Shown piece by piece: positions 35,299-43,942 of a stretch of DNA of 64,000 bases. The notes below the pieces were generated by a model that had not been told where the DNA came from, made no database searches, and saw only the letters and a program-made list of their open reading frames with translations. Every line of letters begins with the position of its first letter. The stretch's first letter is position 1. Made by a program: the position numbers and the translations under genes. The DNA comes from Sphingobacterium hungaricum (GTDB lineage: Bacteria; Bacteroidota; Bacteroidia; Sphingobacteriales; Sphingobacteriaceae): contig NZ_MU158697.1 of assembly GCF_015210005.1 (NCBI RefSeq), positions 62,001-126,000 on the forward strand, read 5' to 3'.

Positions 35299-35880
35299 CT
35301 CCGCGAAACTCTGTGGAATTAAAAGACCGCAGAGGACTCGGAGAAGGCACAAAAGACACAGAGAAAAATTGCAAAATTTATAACGCCTTTCCGCAATAGT
35401 TCCACCCCTTGGGGTTAGGGGGATTTAGCTCCGCGAAACTCTGCGACTTCTCTGTGAAACTCTGTGGAATTAAAAGACCGCAGAGGACTCGGAGAAGGCG
35501 CAAAAGACACAGAGAAAAATTACAAAATTTATAAAGACTTTTTTGCAATGGTTCCCCCTTTGGGGTTAGGGGGATTTAGCTCCGCGAAACTCTGCGACTT
35601 CTCTGCGAAACTCTGTGGAATTAAAAGACCGCAGAGGACTCGGAGAAGCACAAAAGACGCAGAGAAAAATTGTAAATTTTATAAACACTTTTCGCAATGG
35701 TTCACCCTTTGGGGGTTAGGGGGATTTAGCTGCGCGAAACTCTGCGACTTCTCTGTGAAACTCTGTGGAATTAAAAGACCACAGAGGACTCGGAGAAGAC
35801 ACAAAAGACACAGAGAAAAATTACAAAATTTATAACGCCTTTCCGCAATAGTTCCCCCTTTGGGGTTAGGGGGACTCAGC
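35299..35880. repeat. four tandem copies of a roughly 150-base structured repeat
   Basis: Copies begin with C(T/C)CCGCGAAACTCTG-like sequence at 35299, 35429, 35580 and 35730; the spacing is 130, 151 and 150 bases, the first copy lacking about 21 bases. Each copy holds a hairpin CTCTGTGG-aattaaaaga-CCGCAGAG with outer imperfect arms (CTTCTC...GAGAAG; CTCTGCG...CACAGAG), then a variable AT-rich stretch and a CCCCTTTGGGG/GTTAGGGGG block. Copy 4 has CCACAGAG instead of CCGCAGAG, turning a G-U pair into a perfect one. The block fills the gap between the DUF59 gene and uvrC and extends into the uvrC 3' end. Confidence 0.85.
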
Positions 35881-37674
35881 CCCATAATAATCCTTCAACG
35901 CTAAAATCTGTTTGGTATTCAAGACTTTCTTGAGGTCGTCTTCGCTTGCTTCCTTGACTTTCTTAACGGATTTGAATTCCTTCAATAATTTCTCCACCGT
36001 AGTCTTACCAATGCCGGGAATATTCTCTAAGTCAGAAACAAAGGTCTTTCGGCTTCGCTGGTTACGGTGAAAAGTAATTCCAAAGCGATGGGCTTCATCA
36101 CGCAAATGCTGGATAATCCGCAAAGTTTCCGACTTCTTGTCTAGATACAACGGATATTGGTCCCCTGGATAATATAATTCTTCGAGCCGCTTCGCAATGC
36201 CGATAACGGTTAATTTCTTTTCGATTCCTAGCAACCGAAGACTTTTCATCGCCGCCGACAATTGCCCTTTTCCACCATCGATAATCACGAGCTGAGGCAA
36301 AGGTTCGTTTTCGTCAAGCAGCCTGCGGTAGCGACGAAAAACAGCTTCCTCCATTGTCGCAAAGTCATTCGGCCCTTCAACGGTTTTCACATTGAAATGG
36401 CGATAATCTTTTTTAGAAGGTTTTGCATCCTTAAAAACCACAATCGCCGATACCGGATAATTCCCCTGTATATTCGAGTTGTCAAAACATTCGATGTGGC
36501 GTGGCAATACATTCAAGCGTAAATCCTTCTGCATTTGCGTCAGCACACGTTCCGTTTTGATTTCGGGATTCAATTTTTCGTATTGATTAAGCCGTTCTTT
36601 CTTGAAATAAGCCACATTTTTCAATGAAAGGTCCAATAATTTACGCTTCTCGCCCAATTTAGGAACGGTAAATTTGATGGCATCGTTGCCCTCAATTTCC
36701 ATAGTAAAGGGGACGATAATTTCTTTGGAGGTGCTATTAAAGCGTCCCCGAATTTCCGGAATAGCCAGTTCCAGCAATTCCGCATCGGTCTCATCCAAAC
36801 GGCGTTTCATTTCTAAAGTCTGCGTCTGAATAATCACGCCGTTGACAACTTTTAAGAAGTTAACGAACGCATAATTATCTTCAGATGCAATACTGAATAC
36901 ATCCACATTCGAAATGGATGAGTTGACGACCGTAGATTTACTCTGATATTTGGATAGCTTCTCCAATTTAATCTTGAAGCGATGCGCCGCTTCGTAATTC
37001 ATCTGCTCAACGGCTTCATTCAGCTGATTTTTTAAGCGGTTATTGACGACGCCAATCTTCCCGTTCAGGATGTCCTTAATGTCTTCGACATTCTGGTCAT
37101 AATCTTCTTCGGACTGGTATGCTTCGCAAGGTCCCTTGCAATTCCCGATTTGGTATTCCAGGCAGACTTTAAACTTTCCTTTCTCGATATTCTCTTTTGA
37201 CAAATGCAGGTTGCAAGTCCGCAATGGGAACAGCTCCCGGATCATATCCAAGACAATATGCATCATTCCGACGGAAGCGTAAGGACCATAATATTTTGAT
37301 CCGTCCTTAATGTATTGGCGCGTCCAGAAAATTCGCGGAAAACGTTCGTTCTTAATGACAATCCAAGGATAGGTCTTGTCGTCTTTGAGCATCACGTTGT
37401 AGCGCGGCTGATGCTTTTTGATCAGGTTGTTTTCTAAAAGCCATGCATCGATTTCGGTATCGACAATCGTAAATGCTATGCGATTAATTTTGCGGACCAG
37501 CACACGCGTTTTTCCATTTAGCAAATGGTTGTTCATAAAGTAAGAACCTACACGATTGCGCAAATCTTTGGCTTTGCCAATATAGATCAGTACATCATCT
37601 TTATCAAAATATTGATAAACACCTGGTTTGTGCGGGATTTTTTGTAACTCTACTTTATAATCAAATGAACTCAT
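35866..37674 (-). CDS. uvrC: excinuclease ABC subunit C
   Basis: Nucleotide-excision-repair endonuclease of 602 residues that makes the incisions around UvrAB-marked lesions. The N-terminal GIY-YIG domain has HKPGVYQYFDKDDVLIYIGKAKDLRNRV near residues 15-42; a UVR motif lies near 195-230; the RNase H-like C-terminal domain has IECFDNSNIQG near 395-405 and VIIDGGKGQLSAA near 457-469; helix-hairpin-helix repeats follow (ENIPGIGKTTVEKLL near 550-564). The last codons and the stop fall inside copy 4 of the tandem repeat, so the tail GAESP is repeat-derived. Confidence 0.95.
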   Translation of the reverse strand: MSSFDYKVELQKIPHKPGVYQYFDKDDVLIYIGKAKDLRNRVGSYFMNNHLLNGKTRVLVRKINRIAFTIVDTEIDAWLLENNLIKKHQPRYNVMLKDDKTYPWIVIKNERFPRIFWTRQYIKDGSKYYGPYASVGMMHIVLDMIRELFPLRTCNLHLSKENIEKGKFKVCLEYQIGNCKGPCEAYQSEEDYDQNVEDIKDILNGKIGVVNNRLKNQLNEAVEQMNYEAAHRFKIKLEKLSKYQSKSTVVNSSISNVDVFSIASEDNYAFVNFLKVVNGVIIQTQTLEMKRRLDETDAELLELAIPEIRGRFNSTSKEIIVPFTMEIEGNDAIKFTVPKLGEKRKLLDLSLKNVAYFKKERLNQYEKLNPEIKTERVLTQMQKDLRLNVLPRHIECFDNSNIQGNYPVSAIVVFKDAKPSKKDYRHFNVKTVEGPNDFATMEEAVFRRYRRLLDENEPLPQLVIIDGGKGQLSAAMKSLRLLGIEKKLTVIGIAKRLEELYYPGDQYPLYLDKKSETLRIIQHLRDEAHRFGITFHRNQRSRKTFVSDLENIPGIGKTTVEKLLKEFKSVKKVKEASEDDLKKVLNTKQILALKDYYGAESP

Positions 37675-38023
37675 TAATGGCTTTTAGCTTAACAGCAAAT
37701 TTAGTCAGAATTTAAGGAATAATGGAATAAGATTGTTGTTAGTAGAGCTGCTATTTGGGGGAATCAAGTTTTGTTCGCAAAATTTTTGGAACGAGATGAG
37801 AGACGCAACACGGAGCGATAAATTTACCTATTGTCATTCTGAGGGGTAAAATTTTACTCGCAAAAATTTTGGAAGATATTGACAGTAAAGTGCTAATTAA
37901 TTTTTTGTCAATATACTCCTAAAACAGTAAAGTATATTGAATAATGAATAGAGGTCGGATTATACTCTCTTTTAAAGCCTCATTAGAGGCTGAATGTTTG
38001 TAGAAATAATTAGGAGAATTAAT

Positions 38024-38099
38024 GCGTGCCGTAGGTACGCAACGCAATCGAAAAGATTTATATGGCTTTAAAATAAATTGTTGCGTACCTACGGCACGC
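38024..38099. repeat. perfect 20-base inverted repeat (CCGTAGG family)
   Basis: The left arm at 38024-38043 begins GCGTGCCGTAGGTACGC and its exact reverse complement lies at 38080-38099, with a 36-base spacer containing tatatggcttta. A related pair with 13-base arms is at 38229-38241 and 38262-38274. The arms are too regular for coding DNA and resemble REP-like extragenic palindromes. Confidence 0.8.
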
Positions 38100-38133
38100 T
38101 ATTATTATTACGTATTTTTTTCCTACAAACATT

Positions 38134-38325
38134 TTGCTCCTACGGAGCAAGTTCAAATGCAATACATTTTCCGCTCAATGTGCCGTAGGCACAACCGCTT
38201 TGTAGCAAACATCCAAGCGAAATATTTTGTGCCGTAGGTACAATCCTTTTCCAAAAGGAGCGTACCTACGGCACGCATATATTTATCAATTAATCTTTTT
38301 ACAAAGCGATAGCTCCTACGGAGCA
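38134..38325. repeat. cluster of short palindromes (gctcctacggagc and gtgccgtaggcac types)
   Basis: TTGCTCCTACGGAGCAA lies at 38134-38150, TGTGCCGTAGGCACA at 38179-38193, a 13-base-arm hairpin GTGCCGTAGGTAC/GTACCTACGGCAC at 38229-38274 enclosing CCTTTTCCAAAAGG, and AGCTCCTACGGAGC near 38311-38324. All share the core CCTACGG or its complement. Confidence 0.75.
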
Positions 38326-38354
38326 AGATCTATATGGCTTAGCCAGTATTAAAT

Positions 38355-38424
38355 CTGTCATTGGTAGCGAAGCGAAGAATCTAACGCTTAAGCCTGATAC
38401 TCTTCGTTTCACTCAGAGTGACAG
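38355..38424. repeat. imperfect inverted repeat of the TGTCATTCTGAG...GAAGAATC type
   Basis: CTGTCATTGGTAGCGAAGCG at 38355 onward pairs imperfectly with the segment at 38399-38424 that ends CAGAGTGACAG (arms about 26 bases, 18-base spacer). A related unpaired fragment, TTGTCATTCTGAGG, is at about 37831. Such units are common between genes in Bacteroidota. Confidence 0.6.
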
Positions 38425-38530
38425 TCAACATTATGAGTTCATACAGGGAAATCGCAATCACCAACTAACTTCTTTTAATACATGCCTTTTTTAGGATTTA
38501 AAAGCATATTACCGCAAAATCCAAGGGAAT

Positions 38531-38559
38531 AAAAAAGGCGGACATTCTCTGTCCGCCTT
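38531..38559 (-). terminator. rho-independent terminator of the porW-PBP transcript
   Basis: On the minus strand a nine-base-pair stem, AAGGCGGAC with GTCCGCCTT and a seven-base loop, is followed by a T run. It lies just after the penicillin-binding protein stop. Confidence 0.8.
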
Positions 38560-38567
38560 GTAATTCT

Positions 38568-40817
38568 TTAAAACCCTAGCCGATCATCATCCAGCGGAGG
38601 ATCTTCGGAAGTACCATGGAAACTCGAATATTGTGAACAATCCAGATTAAATCGGGTCAACCCTCCTGGCGGAAGTGGAAAATCTTCCTTCGAGTAGGTC
38701 AACGTATTGTCTTTGTATACTTTATTCATAAACAGTCCGAACACCGGCATTGCGGCAGCAGCACCTTGGCCATACGCCATGTTGCTAAAGCTAATGCCAC
38801 GATCTTCAGCACCTGTCCAAACACCGGTTACCAATTCCGGCGTGATGCCGATAAACCAAGCATCCGAGTTATCGTTTGTTGTACCGGTTTTACCACCGAT
38901 TGGGTTTTTCAATCCTCCGAAATTCGGATCCCAGCGCAGGCGTGAACCTGTACCTCCGTCAACAACGCCTTTGAGCATCTCGACCATCGCATAAGCTGTT
39001 TCGCTATTCAATACTTTTAATACTTTCGCCGCTTTTTCATAAATCGGCGTACCATTTTTATCTTCGACACGAAGGATCATCGTTGGTTCGATCCAAGTCC
39101 CATTATTGACAAATGCCGCATAAGCCCCTACCATATCATAAACCGACGCATCATACGCACCCAAAGCGATCGATGGATAATTTGGAACATTGGAAGTTAC
39201 TCCCATCCGTTTCGTCAAATCCGCAACATTCGAAGCGCCAACTTCATTAATCAAATAGGCAGAAGCATAGTTCTGTGAATATTTCAGCGCGTTCTTTAAC
39301 GTAATAGGATCACCACCTTGCACGGTTCCTCTTGGGCTCCAATTACCGTAGGTTCGTTGATGATTCGGGATTGGCGTACACGGCGAAATACCATTGTCAA
39401 TCGCATAAGCGTAGGTAAACGGTTTCGCTGTAGAACCTACCTGACGTGTCCCTTGTTTTACTTGATCGTATTTGAAATGTTCGAAGTTAATACCGCCCAC
39501 CCAGGCTTTGATGTATCCTGTTTTAGGTTCCATCGACATCATGGCATTGCGCAAAAATAATTTTGTGTAGCGGATAGAATCCATCGGAGTCATCACCGTA
39601 TCGACATTTCCTTTCCAAGTGAATATTGACATCGGTACTTTGACTTGGAATGCTTTTTCAATTTCGGAATCCGAAAGACCATCATTTTTTAAGACGCGGT
39701 AACGGTCCGAACGTTTCATCCCTGAAATCAATAACTTCGCATTCTCTCCTTTAAATGCATCTCGAGTTTTCCATTGGCGGTCAAAATCCCTCTGCACTTT
39801 CATCATCCACTCTTTTTGTGCTTCTTCAGCATATTGCTGCATCTGGAAATTGATTGGCGTATAGATTTTCAATCCATCACGGTCTAAATCGTAAGGCGTA
39901 CCATCTGCTTTCGTAATCGACAAGCGTTTGAATTCCTTTTTAATTTCATCTTTTAATACATCTCTGAAATAGGCACCTAATCCTTCGAAGTAGCTAGAAA
40001 TGCGTAAGTCAAGATTTAAAGGCAATTCCTTGAATTTTGTAAATTCATCAGGCGTCAAGAAATGCTGGTCTTCCATATTAGCCAACACTTGGTTACGGCG
40101 TTTGACTGCATTTTCTGGATAGCGCACAGGCGAATAAATCCCAGGTCCTTTTAGCATACCCACTAGCATGGCTGATTGCTGTGCATCTAATTTATCCGGA
40201 GTTGTGTTATAAAATGTACGTGCTGCAGATTTTATCCCGTAGGTGTTTTTATATCCAAAATCAACCGTATTGAAATACATCGTGATAATTTCTTCTTTGG
40301 TATAATTGCGTTCCAAACGGATTGCAGTTACCCATTCCTGAAATTTTTGGATAATGCGTTTAAAGATATTTTTCGCTCTTCCTTCGGAAAACAAGTTCAG
40401 CGCCAGTTGCTGGGTAATGGTACTACCTCCCTGTTTATTTCCTGTCAGCGTATGAAAAATAACCGTAATTGTTCTAGAATAGTCAATACCTGAATGTTTA
40501 TAAAATCGCTTGTCTTCTGTCGATACCAAGGCATGAACCAAATGTGGCGAGAGTTCGCTGTATTTGACATTCGAGCGGTTATGCACATAATAAGTACCTA
40601 ATATTTTATTATCATCCGTGATGATTTCAGATGCCAAGTTGCTTTTAGGATTTTCTAAGTCTTTAAAAGAAGGCAACTTACCAAAAATACCAAGCCTAAC
40701 TGCAAAGATAAAAATAAACGCAAAAGCGACAAGCCCAATAAGAACGCGCCAAAAATTGCGGGTATATCTTTTTATATCTTCTTCAGTAAGTTTATTCTTT
40801 TTTGATTCTCTCTTCAT
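38568..40817 (-). CDS. class A penicillin-binding protein (PBP1A-like)
   Basis: Bifunctional peptidoglycan synthase of 749 residues. One membrane anchor (about residues 28-48) is followed by a GT51 transglycosylase domain with VSTEDKRFYKHSGIDYSRT near residues 98-116 (catalytic E) and GGSTITQQLALNLFSEGR near 131-148. The transpeptidase domain has the serine motif GSTAKPFTYAYAID near 465-478, the SQN motif (KYSQNYAS) near 514-521 and the KTGTTNDNSDAWF motif near 652-664. It lies 18 bases after the porW/sprE gene, implying one transcript, and ends at a terminator. Confidence 0.93.
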   Translation of the reverse strand: MKRESKKNKLTEEDIKRYTRNFWRVLIGLVAFAFIFIFAVRLGIFGKLPSFKDLENPKSNLASEIITDDNKILGTYYVHNRSNVKYSELSPHLVHALVSTEDKRFYKHSGIDYSRTITVIFHTLTGNKQGGSTITQQLALNLFSEGRAKNIFKRIIQKFQEWVTAIRLERNYTKEEIITMYFNTVDFGYKNTYGIKSAARTFYNTTPDKLDAQQSAMLVGMLKGPGIYSPVRYPENAVKRRNQVLANMEDQHFLTPDEFTKFKELPLNLDLRISSYFEGLGAYFRDVLKDEIKKEFKRLSITKADGTPYDLDRDGLKIYTPINFQMQQYAEEAQKEWMMKVQRDFDRQWKTRDAFKGENAKLLISGMKRSDRYRVLKNDGLSDSEIEKAFQVKVPMSIFTWKGNVDTVMTPMDSIRYTKLFLRNAMMSMEPKTGYIKAWVGGINFEHFKYDQVKQGTRQVGSTAKPFTYAYAIDNGISPCTPIPNHQRTYGNWSPRGTVQGGDPITLKNALKYSQNYASAYLINEVGASNVADLTKRMGVTSNVPNYPSIALGAYDASVYDMVGAYAAFVNNGTWIEPTMILRVEDKNGTPIYEKAAKVLKVLNSETAYAMVEMLKGVVDGGTGSRLRWDPNFGGLKNPIGGKTGTTNDNSDAWFIGITPELVTGVWTGAEDRGISFSNMAYGQGAAAAMPVFGLFMNKVYKDNTLTYSKEDFPLPPGGLTRFNLDCSQYSSFHGTSEDPPLDDDRLGF

Positions 40818-40835
40818 GTTTATGAATAGCTTTTA

Positions 40836-43800
40836 CTATTGTTCTGTATATACTTGATGGTATGCTCTTAATTGAAAACTATCCGTCAGCGTATCCAAGG
40901 TTTCCCTCGTCACTACAAAAGTATTATAAATTTCACTAGGTATCTTCATAATATCACCCATCATTGGTAAAATTTTCGACTCAAAGTCTTTCACATCTTG
41001 GTAAGAACGAAACGTTCCAACAAGAACTAATTGATTTTCGTCGTTAACAGGCTTTAATTGATGATTAATGCCTGCTCTTGAAAATCGAGTACGAATAAAT
41101 TGCCCAACACCATATCGGCTCGGCGACAAGTTTATCGACGGATTATTTACATTAATGACGAAATAATAAATGGCTTCGTCTGGAAAAAGCGCGTTGTCTC
41201 GGTATTCATTCGGACCAAAATCAATCGTTGGCTTAGCTATTTCCATCTGTTTATCCAGCATAGTCATTGGGGTATTCACTTGCGAACGATTAATGGTAAC
41301 CTGCTGATTTGCCACTTGTCCATCCAACGTCGCCACCGACTTTTCAAGTTCTTTGACCTTCGGCTGTTCTTTTATGACAGGAATAAGTTCGGGTTTCTTT
41401 ATTTCTTCCACTTTAGCAATCGGACGTTCAATTTCTTTCGCCGGAACAGGTTGTGCAATTGCAATGCCAGTTCTATAATCTCCCTTAATCGATAGCTGAG
41501 GCCAAGCGGTCATGTCCGGCTCGTCCACAAAAGCAATCCGGCTTTTATCCCTATCCTGCAATGCATTTACCCGATTGGCAAAATAATCTGGATGGGCATT
41601 CATAAAAGCGAGGTGTTCCTTCGCCAGCGGCTTGACTAACTGCTCGTCCGGAAATTTAACGACTAAGTTTTCGAGCGCAGCCGTAAAATCTTCTACACGC
41701 CCGACTCGGCCGATGGCCAATGCTTTTAGGTATTCAATCTGAGCAACCAGTCCCGAATTAGCAAATTGACCATTCAATGCTTTATCGGCTTCTATGACGA
41801 CTTCATCGTGCTTTCCTTCTGAGTAAAGGGTAAATAATTGCTCAAATGCCAAATCAAGCGTTTTCTTTTCACGGTTCAATTTTTCCATGTAATTCGGATC
41901 CGAAGCAACTTTCGCATGTATCGAGTTCGGGTACGAGGTGATCAATTTTTGTTTATTGGATTGCGATTTACTTTGATCGATCCCATCGTACATTCTATAT
42001 AGCGAATAGTAGATTTCCGCCGCAGCATCTGTTGCTGGGAATCGCTCGAGAAACTTTTCGTACGCGAGGATCGCATTAGTCGGATCTTTTGTGTAATCCC
42101 TATAAATGTTTCCGATAACAATCATGTTATCATGAATGATTGCGTATGCAGAATCGTAGGCCTCTTTTGTTTTGGGAATCGCCTGCAGATAGCGGTTCTT
42201 TGATTGACTCAGAAAAGCTGCTTCATCCAATTGCGTAGCAACTACGTTTGTCGAGGCCGGCGAGACAGTTGCGGCAGTGTTTACCAAAGCGGCCGTTTGA
42301 TCCGCCGAAAACCGCCAATCGTCCTTAAGCTGTCGGTTGCCCCAGCGGCGTTTAAAATCAGAACTTCCAACTGACACCGCATCGGCATTATTAAAATAAA
42401 ACAGGTCGTCCGCATAAGTTGAAGCGGTATTCGTATTGGCAAACGTGTTCTGAGATACGAATGCCGTCGAGGAAATTCCAGTACCTTTTGCATTTTGCTT
42501 CGCCAAGGCTTTTTCGCGTTCAATCTCGATTTTTTTTAATGCCAAAGCTTGCTGCGCGTACTCTTCTATCGTTGATTCCAATTGCCCTTCGGGCAATGAA
42601 GCCAGATGGATTAATGTATCCTGCCACAAGTTCTCTTCATACAATGCGGTCAATTCCGACATGTAAGCCAGTTTTCGGCGCAATTTATTTAGATCGGTAT
42701 AGTCAGCCGGCAGAACAGATGCCAACGAATCATAATAATTTTGCGCTTTGGTGTAATGCTGTGTATCGAATGAATAATCAGCCAAAGTCAAGTAGGTTTC
42801 CGCACGCTGGTACATACTGCCGTTTTCGATTCGCAATGATTGGTTAAAATACTCGAAGGCTTTCTTCTCATCTTCTGCCGCGAGATACATTCGGCCAATT
42901 TCATACAAGATTTGATCCTTATACCCTTCGCTCTTTCCTTCTTTCAGTAATTTTTTCAGCGGCTTTACTTGCTCTTCGACCGACGGATATTGCGAAGCTT
43001 TTAAATAAGCAGCTTGCATACTCGCCTCAAATGACATATCATAAGCTACATTGCTTCGGGCAATTTTAGAGAAGTTAGCTTCCGCTAAATCTAGTTGTCC
43101 GTTCTCTTTGTAGAGCTGCGCCAATAGGAAGGTCCATCGGTTTTTATTTTTACTTTCGTGGTTAGTCGCTAAAGCTTGTTCCAGATACGGAATGGCTTGC
43201 GATTCTTCACCTATCCGGACAAAATAATTTGCTTGAGAAGCATTGACAAAGGTCTGCACTTGCTTATTATCTGTTGCATAGCGCAGCGCCGAATCAAGTG
43301 CAGCCGCAGCTTGCTCTAATTTTCCCATTTGCAAAAAAGCCCGTGATTTCCAAGCATAGGCCTTCGGCCGATAATCCAATTGCTCGGGCTCGTTGTTTTT
43401 GATCAGGTAATTAAGAAATTCGACAGAGGTATAATATGAACCTTTTAAGTAATTCGCTTGCGCAATGACATAGTTGGCTTCATTGATGTATTTGCTTTCC
43501 GTCTTTGTATTGATGACTTTGTATGCTTTGCCAATGACCGAATCCATCAACTTATGCGCATCACCTAAAGCTTCGGGTTCATCAAAAACAGTCAGGCGTA
43601 CTTGATAATTTTCTTTTTTGCCTGCGGCAATGCTGGCCTGCTCTTGATCAAGCATGATTCCTGCATTGTAAAGAATATTATATTTGGAAGTTACATTTTG
43701 CATGAAACTATACCTTTTTTCTTCCTTATCTTTGGACGCGTCAGGCTGGCGTTTGGCTTTAGAGACGGAACAGGACGCTATACACAGGCAAATCGCAAAC

Positions 43801-43862
43801 ACAGAAAATAGGATTTGTGCTTTCTTGCCGAAAATAGGTAAGTATCTGAAAATCGTAGTCAT
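40836..43862 (-). CDS. porW: tetratricopeptide lipoprotein, PorW/SprE-like (type IX secretion)
   Basis: A 1008-residue lipoprotein resembling PorW/SprE, a periplasmic-side component needed for type IX secretion and gliding. A signal peptide ends in the lipobox CIASC (C31). The following region RYSFMQNVTSKYNILYNAG is characteristic of the family's start, and TPR-like helical pairs fill residues 100-750. The C-terminal third has a linker rich in P, E and K (about 850-900) and a final domain near 920-1008. ATG 43862 is preferred to an upstream TTG (43883) because it leaves a standard signal peptide. Assignment rests on family resemblance and is moderately sure. Confidence 0.75.
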   Translation of the reverse strand: MTTIFRYLPIFGKKAQILFSVFAICLCIASCSVSKAKRQPDASKDKEEKRYSFMQNVTSKYNILYNAGIMLDQEQASIAAGKKENYQVRLTVFDEPEALGDAHKLMDSVIGKAYKVINTKTESKYINEANYVIAQANYLKGSYYTSVEFLNYLIKNNEPEQLDYRPKAYAWKSRAFLQMGKLEQAAAALDSALRYATDNKQVQTFVNASQANYFVRIGEESQAIPYLEQALATNHESKNKNRWTFLLAQLYKENGQLDLAEANFSKIARSNVAYDMSFEASMQAAYLKASQYPSVEEQVKPLKKLLKEGKSEGYKDQILYEIGRMYLAAEDEKKAFEYFNQSLRIENGSMYQRAETYLTLADYSFDTQHYTKAQNYYDSLASVLPADYTDLNKLRRKLAYMSELTALYEENLWQDTLIHLASLPEGQLESTIEEYAQQALALKKIEIEREKALAKQNAKGTGISSTAFVSQNTFANTNTASTYADDLFYFNNADAVSVGSSDFKRRWGNRQLKDDWRFSADQTAALVNTAATVSPASTNVVATQLDEAAFLSQSKNRYLQAIPKTKEAYDSAYAIIHDNMIVIGNIYRDYTKDPTNAILAYEKFLERFPATDAAAEIYYSLYRMYDGIDQSKSQSNKQKLITSYPNSIHAKVASDPNYMEKLNREKKTLDLAFEQLFTLYSEGKHDEVVIEADKALNGQFANSGLVAQIEYLKALAIGRVGRVEDFTAALENLVVKFPDEQLVKPLAKEHLAFMNAHPDYFANRVNALQDRDKSRIAFVDEPDMTAWPQLSIKGDYRTGIAIAQPVPAKEIERPIAKVEEIKKPELIPVIKEQPKVKELEKSVATLDGQVANQQVTINRSQVNTPMTMLDKQMEIAKPTIDFGPNEYRDNALFPDEAIYYFVINVNNPSINLSPSRYGVGQFIRTRFSRAGINHQLKPVNDENQLVLVGTFRSYQDVKDFESKILPMMGDIMKIPSEIYNTFVVTRETLDTLTDSFQLRAYHQVYTEQ

Positions 43863-43870
43863 TGAAACCA

Positions 43871-43878
43871 CAAATATA
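43871..43878 (-). promoter_or_regulatory. -7 box (TATATTTG) before porW
   Basis: The minus strand reads TATATTTG ending eight bases before the ATG at 43862, so the transcript would have a leader of about five bases. No TTG at the usual -33 distance is evident. Confidence 0.45.
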
Positions 43879-43942
43879 ACCAAAGCTAGCCAATTAATAA
43901 GAAATTAAGAACTGTAGTAAAGAGTAAAGAAACTAAACCCAC

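Larger units (their letters stand above)
37675..38567. other. gene-free gap rich in extragenic repeats
   Basis: No credible gene is visible in about 890 bases. The left third carries two diverged direct copies of TCGCAAAATTTTTGGAA (37775-37791 and 37859-37874). The centre (38020-38330) holds a family of palindromes around CCGTAGG and CCTACGG. The right part has an imperfect inverted repeat at 38355-38424. A 71-codon ORF at 38022 is made of palindromes and is not taken as a gene. Confidence 0.8.

Noticed and set aside
35464-35835. 123-codon open frame with internal repeats
   Set aside because: It lies wholly within the tandem 150-base repeat; the protein repeat simply mirrors the DNA repeat, and there is no start context or known family.
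35299-35880. CRISPR array
   Set aside because: Unit length is about 150 bases, the units adjoin without unique spacers, and no cas genes are present.
38022-38237. 71-codon open frame in the gap after uvrC
   Set aside because: It is built from the CCGTAGG palindromes and has no protein-like composition.
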